In this document: positions 18,769 to 28,008 of the stretch, in pieces | Position numbering within the stretch: position 1 is the first letter of the stretch | How the letters are laid out: the number at the start of each line of letters is the position of its first letter | NCBI GenBank assembly: GCA_002070645.1 | Contig: MWDQ01000022.1 | Coordinates: 1-44,269, forward strand | Origin: a candidate division TA06 bacterium ADurb.Bin131 | GTDB lineage: Bacteria > Ratteibacteria > UBA8468 > B48-G9 > DTJG01 | Direction: 5' to 3' | DNA length: 44,269 nt | The notes under the pieces: generated by a model | The model's input: only the letters and a program-made list of their open reading frames with translations | Told to the model about the DNA's origin: nothing | Databases searched by the model: none | Made by a program: the position numbers and the translations under genes

Positions 18769-20568
18769 TTATCCCTGGTGCTGGTATGACCAGAGTTTGG
18801 CATAAAAACCATTTTTTTCAATAAGTTGATTATGTGTGCCTATTTCCTCAATTTTCCCATCTTTTAATACAACGATTTTATCCATATTTTTTACTGTTGC
18901 AAGGCGATGAGCAACAAAGATAACAGTACGATTTTCCATTACACTTTCAAGTGCCTGATGAAGTATTTTTTCTGACTGACTATCAAGGGATGCTGTTACC
19001 TCATCAAAAGCAAGAATCTGAGGATTTTTTAGTATTGCCCTCGCAAGGCATATCAATTGTTTTTGTCCGCCAGAAAGAGTATGGCCTCTTTCCCCAACAA
19101 CAGTATCATAGCCATCCTTTAATTTACCTATAAACTCAGAGACCCTGCTTATGGATACTGCCTTTTGAAAATCTTCTTCAGTGAAATTTTCACTTCCAAA
19201 ACAAATATTATTTCTTACTGTATCAGAAAAGATTATTGGTTCCTGGGTAACAAGGCCAATCTTACTTCGTAAACTTTTTAGTGTGAATTTTCTTATGTCT
19301 ATTTCATCAAAAAGTATTTCTCCCTCTGATGGCTCGTACAACCTTAATAAAAGATTAATAAGTGAGCTTTTTCCCACTCCAATAGGTCCAACAATTCCAA
19401 TTTGTTCACCAACCTTGATGTGGAGTGATATGTTTCTTAAAACAGGTACCTTATCATAGTTAAAACTAACATTGTTAAAGGTGATACCTGATTTAATATC
19501 AGGACATTCCATTGTTCCAGTATCACAGACAGTTTGTTTTTCTTCAAAGATTCCATATATCCTCGGCAGGGTTGAACTTGCCATATATATATAGGCAATT
19601 GAGTTCATAATTGCTTTTGCTGGTCCAATTAATGAAATAAGACCTGCAATAAACATAATTAAAAATCCTGATGAAAATTCATTATTCAATACTTTTTCAA
19701 CACCTACAAATATTATTAACGACCCACCAATTGTTGTAAGAAGTTCTGAAAAAGGGCCTATAAGAGAAGTCCTTCTTATTGTTGAAACATGCGCACGAAA
19801 TATTGATTCATTTTCCTTTTTAAACTTTTCTATGATATTTTGTTCCTGGTTATATGCCTTAATGACTGATTGTCCATAGATACTTTCGTGGATTATATTG
19901 CTAAGATTAGCCCAGGATATCTGTATTGATTTTGTGATTTTCCGTAGTTTTTTACTCAGATTGAGTATGGGAAATAACATTACAGGGAATATCAAAAGAG
20001 AAAGTATCGTAAGTTTCCAGTCAATAACAAGGATAATGGTTAAAAAGATTATTGCCTGAAAGATATTCAGTATTAAGAGAGGAATCTCTCGAGATAACAC
20101 ATTATCGAGCATACTAATATCTATCAAGATTCTTGATGTAAGTTCCCCTGTTTTTTTTCTTGCAAAAAACTCCATTGATAGATACTGTATTTTCTTGTAA
20201 ATATAAAATCTTATGTTTGTAAGAATTCTATTTCCAAAAGTTCTCAAGAAATAGTTTTGATAATAAAATGTAATTCCTTTACATACAACCATCAGAATTA
20301 AAAATCCTATGGCTGCTTTTAATAATGTTAATGGTTCCGTTGTATTTAATCGAGATACAAATGCCTCGAGTCCAGGGATGTCAGGTATACTTTCTGGCAT
20401 AATTATGGGTTTTCCTGCAAATATTCGGTCTATTAATGGAACTACTGTTGTCAGGGATCCAGCATTAAAAAGGGTTGAAAGTATACTTGTAAAAAGACCT
20501 GCCCAGAAATATCCCTGTTGTATAAATACATACCTTCGAAGTTTAAGATACTCTTTTATTATTTTCAT
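18769..20568 (-). CDS. msbA: MsbA-like lipid/oligosaccharide ABC exporter (fused permease-ATPase)
   Basis: The first 330 residues form a six-helix ABC exporter domain and residues about 360-599 an ATPase: Walker A GPIGVGKS (394-401), signature LSGGQ (498-502), Walker B ending Asp522-Glu523, then the H-loop in VIFVAHRLATV. MsbA flips lipid A-core across the inner membrane. The name rests on the fused architecture and on its 26-bp overlap with lpxB, a lipid A gene upstream on the same strand. Other exporters of this class cannot be told apart by sequence alone. Confidence 0.85.
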   Translation of the reverse strand: MKIIKEYLKLRRYVFIQQGYFWAGLFTSILSTLFNAGSLTTVVPLIDRIFAGKPIIMPESIPDIPGLEAFVSRLNTTEPLTLLKAAIGFLILMVVCKGITFYYQNYFLRTFGNRILTNIRFYIYKKIQYLSMEFFARKKTGELTSRILIDISMLDNVLSREIPLLILNIFQAIIFLTIILVIDWKLTILSLLIFPVMLFPILNLSKKLRKITKSIQISWANLSNIIHESIYGQSVIKAYNQEQNIIEKFKKENESIFRAHVSTIRRTSLIGPFSELLTTIGGSLIIFVGVEKVLNNEFSSGFLIMFIAGLISLIGPAKAIMNSIAYIYMASSTLPRIYGIFEEKQTVCDTGTMECPDIKSGITFNNVSFNYDKVPVLRNISLHIKVGEQIGIVGPIGVGKSSLINLLLRLYEPSEGEILFDEIDIRKFTLKSLRSKIGLVTQEPIIFSDTVRNNICFGSENFTEEDFQKAVSISRVSEFIGKLKDGYDTVVGERGHTLSGGQKQLICLARAILKNPQILAFDEVTASLDSQSEKILHQALESVMENRTVIFVAHRLATVKNMDKIVVLKDGKIEEIGTHNQLIEKNGFYAKLWSYQHQG

Positions 20569-21697
20569 TTAGTTTTTCCATAATAAAATCTGCAACCCTT
20601 GCGCTTACATCTTTTTCTCCCAGTATCAAACGCAGATGGTTTAACTGTTGTATATGTTTTTCTCTTTTCTCACCCTGCTCAAAAATTTCACTGAATATCC
20701 TCATAAACCTATTCCAATTGACATCCTGTATAAACTCTTCAACAATTTTTTTACCAGTGATAATGTTTACAGGACTTATATAATTACAATGTACTATGGT
20801 TTTTGCAATAGAATAATTTATCCTGTCCATCTTATAAAAAACAATCATCGGGATTCCGAGGATTGCAAGTTCAAGGTTCATTGTGCCGCTTGCTGTTAGT
20901 GCAACCTGCGAGTTTTTCGCAAGTATATGTGCTGAACCGTTCCATATGCGCCAATCAATTTTTTCACCTTCAATCATTGTTTTCAAAATCTCATAAAGGC
21001 TTTCATCAGCACAGGATACGATAAAATCCACATAAGGATACTTTTTTTTAACCTCGTAGCCAGCCCTTATCATTAAGGGAAAAATGTTTCTTATTTCTTC
21101 TTTTCGACTGCCAGGGAAAATGCCGATAATCTGGCTGTTTTTTCTGATTCTCATTTTCTGTAAAAAATCATTAAAATCTTCATATTCACAAATAAGGTCA
21201 ACAACAGGATGTCCAAAGTAATACGAAGGAATATTCTCTTTTTCATACAGTTGTTTTTCAAAGGGAAATATTGTAATAACAGAATCAAAAAGATTCTTTA
21301 TTAAAAAAATTCTTTGATAATTATGCGCCCATATCTTTGGAGGAACATAATATATTTTTCTAAAGTTATTAAGTTTTTCTGCAAGTGCAAGATTAAAACC
21401 AGGATTATCTATAAAAACTATCAGGTCTGGATTTTCTTTTTCTATTGCTTTTTTACATTGTTTCAAGAATCTTATATGCGGCCATAAATTTTTTAATACT
21501 GAGGTAATTCCAAAATCACCTGAAACTGGATTTTCCAGAATAATTCTGATGCCCGTAGATTTTAGTTTTTTACCGCCTATCCCGGCAATATCTATATCAG
21601 ACGAAAGTTTTTTCAATTGTAATGCGAGCAGTCCAGCATACTGATCTCCAGAAATTTCCCCTGAAACAATCATTATTCTTGAAGCATGTTTTTCCAT
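20543..21697 (-). CDS. lpxB: Lipid-A-disaccharide synthase
   Basis: LpxB joins lipid X to UDP-2,3-diacylglucosamine to make the lipid A disaccharide. The 384 residues carry the family N-terminus IMIVSGEISGDQYAG, then FIDNPGFNLALAEKL, YYVPPKIWAHNYQR and TIFPFEKQLYEKENIPSYYFGHPVVD. Near 250-270 are the VALTASGTMNLELAILGIPMIVFYKM stretches of the GT19 C-domain (given here in part). It is the clearest sign that the host has an outer membrane. It starts directly after a short frame (TAAATG) and shares a message with msbA downstream. Confidence 0.95.
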   Translation of the reverse strand: MEKHASRIMIVSGEISGDQYAGLLALQLKKLSSDIDIAGIGGKKLKSTGIRIILENPVSGDFGITSVLKNLWPHIRFLKQCKKAIEKENPDLIVFIDNPGFNLALAEKLNNFRKIYYVPPKIWAHNYQRIFLIKNLFDSVITIFPFEKQLYEKENIPSYYFGHPVVDLICEYEDFNDFLQKMRIRKNSQIIGIFPGSRKEEIRNIFPLMIRAGYEVKKKYPYVDFIVSCADESLYEILKTMIEGEKIDWRIWNGSAHILAKNSQVALTASGTMNLELAILGIPMIVFYKMDRINYSIAKTIVHCNYISPVNIITGKKIVEEFIQDVNWNRFMRIFSEIFEQGEKREKHIQQLNHLRLILGEKDVSARVADFIMEKLNENNKRVS

Positions 21698-22005
21698 TTA
21701 ACAGGATTTTATTATTTTACCAGCATCTTTTGAAGTAATTGGTCTGATGCTTCTGGCAACTGACAGTAATCCATCTGGTATTTGCATAGTAATTTATGAT
21801 TGTTTTCCCCTGCATCTTCTACATAATCTTTTGTTCAGGTTCTTTGATATAAAAACTCTACTGAACTGTAATCTTTACACTTTTTTCCAGGAAACTGTAT
21901 GTGTTTTGATTCTTTCAGCCCTGTTTATTGAGAAAATCAGGGCGTTGACACTTTTTTCGGGAATATACATCGGTATAAGCCCTGGCAGTTTCTTTTAGAT
22001 ACCGT

Positions 22006-22033
22006 ATTTTATACCACTATTGGGTTTTGTCAA
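22006..22033 (-). promoter_or_regulatory. Promoter for lpxB-msbA
   Basis: On the minus strand a perfect TTGACA (22033-22028) is followed after 16 bp by TAAAAT (22011-22006). The next gene on that strand is lpxB, about 300 bases on, so a long leader is implied. Confidence 0.55.
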
Positions 22034-22181
22034 CCTGTCTGATGTGCCCGAGTTAGCAGGAAAATTATTAGGATAGAAAAAATCTAGCCCAAAAATATAG
22101 GTTACAAAAGTCAGGATGCACTGCTAATAACTACTCCCCCCCACCTTTTTTAAAAGGAGAACTTTGATTTCCATACTTATA

Positions 22182-22210
22182 TTGGATTTTTTCTTAAATT
22201 TTGATAAAAT
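22182..22210 (+). promoter_or_regulatory. Promoter for tRNA-Gly and possibly tig-clpP-lon
   Basis: TTGGAT (22182-22187) and TAAAAT (22205-22210) are 17 bp apart, with TG one base before the -10 (extended). It is the best promoter upstream of the tRNA and the proteostasis genes. Confidence 0.55.
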
Positions 22211-22341
22211 AACAATGTCGAGAAATTATATTTGTAAATCCTTGGCCAACTGAATTAGTTGAAGATTGGTAGATATTGAAAGGAAAATCTAAAAGATTAG
22301 ATATTTAAGGCATGTCCAGTAAAGAATTACAATAACTTTAT

Positions 22342-22412
22342 GCGGGGTTAGTTTAGTGGTAAAACATCAGCCTTCCAAGCTGATTATACGGGTTCGATTC
22401 CCGTACCCCGCT
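22342..22412 (+). tRNA. tRNA-Gly (anticodon TCC)
   Basis: The 71-base gene folds as a cloverleaf. The acceptor stem pairs GCGGGGT with ACCCCGC. The D arm holds TAGTTTAGTGGTA, and the anticodon stem CAGC/GCTG closes the loop CTTCCAA with anticodon TCC. The T arm has GGTTCGATTCC. The CCA end is not encoded. It stands about 50 bp before the trigger factor gene. Confidence 0.97.
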
Positions 22413-22462
22413 CTCAAAATTTTTTCAAATATTAGAAAACTTTTTCACCAGGGAGCATCTAA

Positions 22463-23488
22463 ATGAAAACAGAAATCCAGGAACTTCCAAAATACGGCAG
22501 GAAAATTTTGGTTGAAATTGAAGCAGAAAGGGTTAGCAAAGAAAAGAAAGCCATTATTGAAGAAATCCAGGAAACAGCAGAAATCCCTGGGTTTAGAAAA
22601 GGCAAGGTTCCGATACAGATAATAGAAACCAGATTTGCAGATGAAATAGAAAAAAAGATTGTTGAACGATTGATTAAAGAATCATACATAACAATTTTAG
22701 ACCAATCAGGACTTGTACCTGTGATCGAACCAGAGATTTCTGATGTAAAACTTGGAGAAACCTTGAATTTCTGTCTTTATTTTGAAATAAGGCCAGAGGT
22801 TGTTGTTAATAAGTATAAGGGACTTGTTGTAAAACAAGTAGATCCAGAACCTGTTACAGAAGAAATGGTTGACAATGTTCTTGTTGACCTCGAGAAAAAG
22901 AAAGAGTTTGCGAGTACAATCATAGACCTTGAAAAACGTGCTGCCTGGAAAAAGAAAATAAGGCAACAACTCGAACAATTAAGTGCAAACAGGGCAAAAA
23001 ATCAGGAAGAGGAACAACTCTGGAAGCAATTGTTTGAAAATAGCAAGGTTGAAATTCCTGAGAAACTAATGCGTCAAAGAGCATGGGATCTTATGAAGCG
23101 TCAGTTAGGTTATATGGATACCAAGGGTAAAACCAATGAAGAGGTTGAAAAAATTGCAATGGAAATTTTTGAAAAAATGAAGCCTATAGCCGAAGAACAA
23201 CTGAAAAAGTATTTTATTCTTTCTGAGATTGCGGATATTGAGAAGATTGAGGTATCTGATGAAGATGTTGAAAAGGAGATTTCAAGAATTTCTCTTACAA
23301 GTGGTGAGGATGTAGAAACTGTGAGAAAGAAACTTGCCAGTAATGGAAAAATTGAGGATATAAGGGAAGATCTAAGGATTGAGAAAGCATTTGAGGTTAT
23401 TAAAAACAATGCGAGTAATATAAAAAGCATTGTTCTTCCAGGAGAAGAAAAACATTATGAAGACAGAAAAAAAACTCAGCAACTTTAA
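22463..23488 (+). CDS. tig: Trigger factor lacking the PPIase domain
   Basis: The ribosome-associated chaperone meets nascent chains at the exit tunnel. The N-terminal ribosome-binding domain is intact, with GFRKGKVP at 43-50. The C-terminal helical arms are also present (about 150-330). Full-length trigger factors have about 430 residues with an FKBP-type PPIase domain inserted after the segment matching [16 protein letters not shown]. Here the chain runs straight from that segment into the helical arms, so the PPIase domain is missing and the protein has only 341 residues. The frame is unbroken, so this is a clean domain loss. Its end overlaps clpP by 32 bp. Confidence 0.85.
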   Translation: MKTEIQELPKYGRKILVEIEAERVSKEKKAIIEEIQETAEIPGFRKGKVPIQIIETRFADEIEKKIVERLIKESYITILDQSGLVPVIEPEISDVKLGETLNFCLYFEIRPEVVVNKYKGLVVKQVDPEPVTEEMVDNVLVDLEKKKEFASTIIDLEKRAAWKKKIRQQLEQLSANRAKNQEEEQLWKQLFENSKVEIPEKLMRQRAWDLMKRQLGYMDTKGKTNEEVEKIAMEIFEKMKPIAEEQLKKYFILSEIADIEKIEVSDEDVEKEISRISLTSGEDVETVRKKLASNGKIEDIREDLRIEKAFEVIKNNASNIKSIVLPGEEKHYEDRKKTQQL

Positions 23489-24089
23489 TCAATTGGTTCC
23501 ATATGTTATTGAGGTTACAGAGCGAGGAGAACGGGCGTATGATATATACTCGCGCCTTCTCGAGGATAGAATAATTTTTATAGGATTTCCCATAAATGAT
23601 GCTGTTGCAAACACTGTAATTGCCCAGATTCTTTTTTTACAGAATAAGGATTCAAACAAAGATATAAGCGTGTTCTTGAATACGCCTGGTGGCTCAATCA
23701 CTGCAGGGCTTGCAATATATGATACCATGCAATTTGTGAGGTGTGATGTTGCAACATATTGTATAGGTCAAGCAGCCAGCATGGGCGCAGTGCTTCTTGC
23801 TGGAGGGAAAAAGGATAAAAGATTTCTACTTCCACACTCGAGGGTTTTAATTCATCAACCCTTTGGAGAAATTGGTGGAACAACAACAGATGTGAGCATT
23901 CATACAAAAGAGATGATACGTTTGAGAAGAATAATAAATGAAATTTTATCACACCATACCGGACAGAGTCTGAAAAAAATAGAAAAAGATACTGAAAGAG
24001 ATTATTTTATGAATGCTGATGAAGCAGTTAAATATGGACTAGCAGATAAGATTATATATCCGGATGGTAATAATAAGGATGAAAAATGA
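23457..24089 (+). CDS. clpP: ATP-dependent Clp protease proteolytic subunit
   Basis: The serine peptidase forms the two-ring chamber used with a Clp ATPase. I take the ATG at 23457, which has AGGAGAA about ten bases before it; a longer frame would need a TTG codon at 23430. In the 210-residue product the triad is Ser108 (GQAASMGA), His133 (LIHQP) and Asp182. The N-terminal [22 protein letters not shown] is the usual ClpP start. It overlaps tig at its start and lon at its end (ATGA). The expected neighbour clpX is absent; lon follows directly. Confidence 0.95.
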   Translation: MKTEKKLSNFNQLVPYVIEVTERGERAYDIYSRLLEDRIIFIGFPINDAVANTVIAQILFLQNKDSNKDISVFLNTPGGSITAGLAIYDTMQFVRCDVATYCIGQAASMGAVLLAGGKKDKRFLLPHSRVLIHQPFGEIGGTTTDVSIHTKEMIRLRRIINEILSHHTGQSLKKIEKDTERDYFMNADEAVKYGLADKIIYPDGNNKDEK

Positions 24090-26473
24090 CAGAAAATAAA
24101 CGAAATAAGAAAAAAAATATTGTTCCTTTTGTACCGCTTCGGGACATAGTGGTATTTCCAAATATGGTCATCCCGCTTCTTGTGGGAAGGCAACGTTCTA
24201 TCAATGCAGTTGAAGATGCGATGAGTACAAGTAATATGATTATTCTTGCTTTTCAGCGAGACCAGAAGGTAGAAGACCCATCCATTAACGATCTTTATCC
24301 AACTGGAGTAAGGGCTAAAATTGTTCAGGCATTAAGGGAATCGAGTGGTACAATGAAGATTCTTGTCGAAAGCACTGACAGAGTTAAGATTTCGAGCGTG
24401 GTTTCAGGAAGAAAATTTTTTTCATGCACTGTTGAGGAGATAAGTCAAAAGTTTGTAAAAGATAAAGAGACAGAGGCACTTTCAAGATTTTTACTTCAAC
24501 TTGTCGAAAAATATATCAACCTGAATACATCTGTGCCGAGAGAGTTTTATGGAACACTCAATACAATTGATGATCCTTCAAAGGTTGCTGATTCAGTTGC
24601 AGGATATCTTCCATTGAAATTCAAAGATAAAATACTTGTTCTTGAAACGATTGATGTTAAGGAACGTCTGAAACAACTTATAGAGATTGTTAATTCAGAA
24701 ATCAGTATTCTTGAGATACAGAGGGAAATACAGAACAAGGTATTGAAAAAGGTTGAACAAACTCAGAAGGAATACCTCCTTTCCGAACAATTGAAAACCA
24801 TACAGCAGGAACTCGGCAAGGATGTTGAAAATCCCGAACTTGCACAATTAAAAGAAAAAATACTCGCAGCCAAGATGTCAAAGGAGGCAGAAGAAAAAGC
24901 ACTTGAGGAACTTGCAAGGTTAAGTAAAACAATGCCTTTGTCGCCTGAAGCAACTGTTATCCGGACATACCTTGATTGGCTTATTGCTTTGCCATGGGAC
25001 AAAGCCACATCTGATTATCTTGATATAGAAAACGCAAGAAAGGTTCTCGACGAGGACCACTACGGGCTTGAGAAGGTAAAAGAAAGGATTATAGAATATC
25101 TTGCTGTTAGAAAACGGACAGATTCCTTAAAAGGTCCAATCATTTGTTTTGTTGGACCTCCTGGATGTGGAAAAACTTCCCTCGGTAAATCAATAGCAAG
25201 GTGTATGGGAAGAAAATTCGTAAGGATTTCTCTCGGAGGAGTTAGAGACGAGGCAGAGATAAGAGGACACAGAAGAACATATATAGGTTCAATGCCGGGA
25301 AGAATTATTCAATCAATACGCAAGGCAGGGGTAAATAATCCTGTTTTTCTTCTTGATGAAATTGATAAACTCGGGACTGATTTCAGGGGGGATCCTTCAA
25401 GCGCTCTTCTCGAGGTTTTAGACCCAGAGCAGAATCATATGTTTTCAGACCATTATCTCGAGGTTGAGTTTGATCTCTCAAAGGTTCTTTTTATAACCAC
25501 TGCAAATACAGAATTTACTATACCTGCGCCTCTTCTCGACAGAATGGAGATTATTTATCTACCTGGTTATACAAGCTGGGAAAAACTTCAGATTGCAAGG
25601 AATTTTTTAATACCGAAACTGCTTCCTGAACATGGATTAAAACCAGAAGAAATAAGTGTATCTGATAATGCAATCATAAAAATTGTTAAGGAATATACGA
25701 GAGAGGCAGGTGTGAGAAACCTCGAAAGACAGTTAGCCGCTATCTGCAGAAAGGTCACAAAACAGATTATTGAGGCAAAACAACCAAAATTTCCTTACAG
25801 GGTTAACCTGAACAATCTTACTGAATACCTTGGTCCAGAAAAATACACATCTCTTACCAGGGCAAAGGAACCAGCGGTTGGAGTTGCCACTGGCATGGCA
25901 TGGACTGAGTATGGCGGAGACATACTTTTTACAGAAGTACTCCTTATGAAGGGCAGGGGAAAACTTATTCTTACAGGGCAACTTGGTTCTGTTATGAAAG
26001 AATCAGCCCAGGCATCGATGAGTTTTGTTAGGGCAAATGCAGAAAAACTTGGTATATCTCCTGATTTTGCAGAAAAAACAGATGTTCATATTCATGTGCC
26101 TGAAGGCGCAATTCCAAAAGATGGGCCATCTGCAGGGGTTACTTTAATAACAGCGCTTGTTTCTGCTCTTTCAGGAAAGAAAACAAGGTGTGATATTGCG
26201 ATGACCGGAGAAATTACACTGCAGGGAAAGGTTTTGAAGATAGGCGGGCTGAAAAGCAAAATTCTCGCTGCACACAGAGCAGATATTTCAACTGTTATTA
26301 TTCCGAGAGAAAATGAAAAAGATCTTGACGAAATCCCTGAAAAGGTCAGGAATGAACTAAAAATTATTCTTGTAGATAATGTAATGGATGTTTTGAAGGT
26401 TGCCCTTATCGAGGATGAATCAAAACAACCAGATAAAACACTTATTCCAGTACAATCAGGAGAGGATCTATGA
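24086..26473 (+). CDS. lon: ATP-dependent Lon protease
   Basis: Lon degrades damaged and regulatory proteins. The 795-residue chain has the N-terminal substrate domain (opening [19 protein letters not shown]), then the AAA+ module with Walker A GPPGCGKT at 357-364 and FLLDEIDKL as Walker B. The C-terminal peptidase has the Ser682-Lys725 dyad (DGPSAGV and GGLKSK). These match E. coli Ser679 and Lys722 in spacing. Its start overlaps the clpP stop, and its stop overlaps the aminotransferase start by four bases, so all three are coupled. Confidence 0.97.
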   Translation: MTENKRNKKKNIVPFVPLRDIVVFPNMVIPLLVGRQRSINAVEDAMSTSNMIILAFQRDQKVEDPSINDLYPTGVRAKIVQALRESSGTMKILVESTDRVKISSVVSGRKFFSCTVEEISQKFVKDKETEALSRFLLQLVEKYINLNTSVPREFYGTLNTIDDPSKVADSVAGYLPLKFKDKILVLETIDVKERLKQLIEIVNSEISILEIQREIQNKVLKKVEQTQKEYLLSEQLKTIQQELGKDVENPELAQLKEKILAAKMSKEAEEKALEELARLSKTMPLSPEATVIRTYLDWLIALPWDKATSDYLDIENARKVLDEDHYGLEKVKERIIEYLAVRKRTDSLKGPIICFVGPPGCGKTSLGKSIARCMGRKFVRISLGGVRDEAEIRGHRRTYIGSMPGRIIQSIRKAGVNNPVFLLDEIDKLGTDFRGDPSSALLEVLDPEQNHMFSDHYLEVEFDLSKVLFITTANTEFTIPAPLLDRMEIIYLPGYTSWEKLQIARNFLIPKLLPEHGLKPEEISVSDNAIIKIVKEYTREAGVRNLERQLAAICRKVTKQIIEAKQPKFPYRVNLNNLTEYLGPEKYTSLTRAKEPAVGVATGMAWTEYGGDILFTEVLLMKGRGKLILTGQLGSVMKESAQASMSFVRANAEKLGISPDFAEKTDVHIHVPEGAIPKDGPSAGVTLITALVSALSGKKTRCDIAMTGEITLQGKVLKIGGLKSKILAAHRADISTVIIPRENEKDLDEIPEKVRNELKIILVDNVMDVLKVALIEDESKQPDKTLIPVQSGEDL

Positions 26474-27606
26474 AAAAACGACTTTTCACACCAGGACCAA
26501 TTTCAGTTCCTGAGGATGTTCTTCTCGAAATGGCAAAACCAATAATTCATCACAGAACACCGGAATTCCTTCAAATTGCACAACAGGCAGTAGAGGGTTT
26601 GAAATATTTCTTCCAGACAAAAAACGATGTTTTTATTATTGCTGGTTCAGGAACCGCTGCAATGGAGGCATCAGTTGTAAATTTACTTTCTCCAGGAGAT
26701 AAGGCACTTGTGATATCAGGAGGCAAATTTGGAGAAAGATTTGTTGAACTTATTAAAACATATAACTGTGAACCTGTTGTGATTGAGTCGGGCTGGGGGA
26801 ATCCTGTTGACCTTAGATTGATAGAAGATACATTGAATAATCAACCAGAAATAAAAGCAGTATTTGCAACCCTTGTTGAGACATCAACTGGGACTTCGTA
26901 TGATATAAAAGGTATTGGAGAAATTGTTTCCAGAAAACCAGAAACCGTTTTTGTTGTGGATGGTATAAGTGGACTCGGTGCAGTGGAATGCAGAACAGAC
27001 CAGTGGAATATAGATGCTCTTGTATCTGGCTCGCAGAAGGCATTGAGTTTGCCACCAGGTATTTCATTTATATCCATAAGTGAAAAGGCGTGGACAAAGA
27101 TTAATAATTCAAAGATGCCGAGATATTACCTTAACCTGAAAAAATATAAGAAGGCAATGGAGAAGTTTGATTTTCCTTTTACAATGGCGGTTGGACTTGT
27201 TGTTGGATTAAGAAAATCACTTGAAAATATAAAACAAGAAGGCATAGAAAATCTGTGGCAGATACACAGAAGAAGGGCTCTGGCGGTAAAAAACGCTATG
27301 GCTTCAATAGGTCTTAATCTTTTTTCAAAATCACCCTCTGATGCAGTAACAGCAATAGTCCTTCCTGAAGGAATTGACGGAGAAAAATTCTGTTCTGATA
27401 TGCGTAAGGACTTTGGTATGTCTGTTGCAGGGGGTCAGGATAAACTAAAAGGCAAGGTTATCAGGATATCCCATTTTGGATATCAGGATGAATTTGATAC
27501 AATCGCAGTGATTGCTGGCATTGAACTTATGCTGAATAAATATGGATATAAGGTTGAACCAGGAACAGGCGTTCGTGAAGCAATGAAGGTTTTATTTTCT
27601 ATATAG
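26470..27606 (+). CDS. Class V PLP aminotransferase (serine/alanine-glyoxylate type)
   Basis: At 378 residues this is a fold-type I PLP enzyme. The opening [15 protein letters not shown] is typical of the alanine-glyoxylate/serine-pyruvate aminotransferase group. The Schiff-base lysine is Lys190 (SGSQKALS), and Asp164 (VDGISG) would contact the pyridine nitrogen. GSGTAAMEA (60-68) forms the phosphate-binding turn. It could serve serine or glycine metabolism, and some phosphoserine aminotransferases of this type sit next to serA, which is not seen here. It overlaps lon by four bases. Its stop codon supplies the first base of the tandem repeat downstream. Confidence 0.87.
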   Translation: MKKRLFTPGPISVPEDVLLEMAKPIIHHRTPEFLQIAQQAVEGLKYFFQTKNDVFIIAGSGTAAMEASVVNLLSPGDKALVISGGKFGERFVELIKTYNCEPVVIESGWGNPVDLRLIEDTLNNQPEIKAVFATLVETSTGTSYDIKGIGEIVSRKPETVFVVDGISGLGAVECRTDQWNIDALVSGSQKALSLPPGISFISISEKAWTKINNSKMPRYYLNLKKYKKAMEKFDFPFTMAVGLVVGLRKSLENIKQEGIENLWQIHRRRALAVKNAMASIGLNLFSKSPSDAVTAIVLPEGIDGEKFCSDMRKDFGMSVAGGQDKLKGKVIRISHFGYQDEFDTIAVIAGIELMLNKYGYKVEPGTGVREAMKVLFSI

Positions 27607-27804
27607 TGTGCTGGTTCAGATAGCAATGATACATTTGAAAACATAGTACAGCACACTGCAAGGGAGAATGAGGGAAGAAGTCCCTCATGTTTGGGGGAGA
27701 ATGGGTCCGCAATTGCGGATCCTTAGGTAGGGGGCTTGCCCCCTCCTAAAGTGTCGTGTCGAGAGAAAAAACAAAAATAAAGAGATTTATAAGACACGAC
27801 ACCG
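27606..27804. repeat. Hairpin-rich tandem repeat, copy 1 (199 bp)
   Basis: The unit holds five inverted repeats. They are GTGTGCTG/CAGCACAC (27606-27613 with 27649-27656), ATGAGGGA/TCCCTCAT (27668-27688), GGGTCCGC/GCGGATCC with one G-T pair (27703-27722), a TTAGG-AGGGGGC hairpin with a bulge (27723-27749), and GTGTCGTGTC/GACACGACAC (27751-27760 with 27793-27802). The fourth could act as a terminator stem but lacks a T-run. Confidence 0.85.
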
Positions 27805-27985
27805 GTGTGCTGGTTCAGATAGCAAGGATACATTTGAAAACAAAGTACAGCACACTACAAGGGAGTATGAGGGAAGAAGTCCCTCATGTTTGGGGGAGAA
27901 TGGGTCCGCAGTTGCGGATCCTTAGGCAGGGGGCTTGCCCCCTCCTAAAGAGTCGCGTCGAGAGAAAAAACAAAAGTAAAAAAAT
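27805..27985. repeat. Hairpin-rich tandem repeat, copy 2
   Basis: This copy matches copy 1 at about 95 percent over some 180 bases with no gap. I count roughly ten substitutions, all in loops, bulges or linkers of the first four hairpins or in the fifth element. The fifth element here has a changed left arm and no right arm. The UroD-like gene starts 24 bp after the repeat. Confidence 0.85.
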
Positions 27986-28008
27986 CAAGTAGCACCTACC
28001 AATAACAA

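Larger units (their letters stand above)
21788..22341. other. Intergenic region between divergent lpxB and tRNA-Gly
   Basis: No convincing gene is present. On the minus strand there is a promoter (22006-22033) and an approximately 300-base lpxB leader with a GCCCTG/CAGGGC hairpin (arms at 21919-21945). On the plus strand there is a promoter at 22182-22210. A stretch near 22131-22160 has a C-run and a weak CCTTTT/AAAAGG stem. The rest shows nothing that I can name. Confidence 0.5.

Noticed and set aside
21698-21787. 29-codon minus-strand frame just before lpxB as an independent gene
   Set aside because: It has no clear ribosome site and no upstream extension (in-frame stop). Kept only as a leader observation.
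21747-21998. 83-residue plus-strand frame between lpxB and tRNA-Gly
   Set aside because: No ribosome site and no recognisable family; it overlaps the minus-strand lpxB leader and promoter.
23430-23456. Nine-codon extension of clpP from a TTG codon
   Set aside because: The ATG at 23457 has a good ribosome site and gives the normal ClpP N-terminus.
27606-27985. CRISPR array
   Set aside because: There are only two long copies with no spacer-repeat alternation, and no cas genes are present.
27756-27992. 78-residue open frame across the tandem repeat
   Set aside because: It runs through hairpins and linkers of the 199-bp repeat and the encoded chain changes character at the copy junction; the repeat explains it better than a gene.
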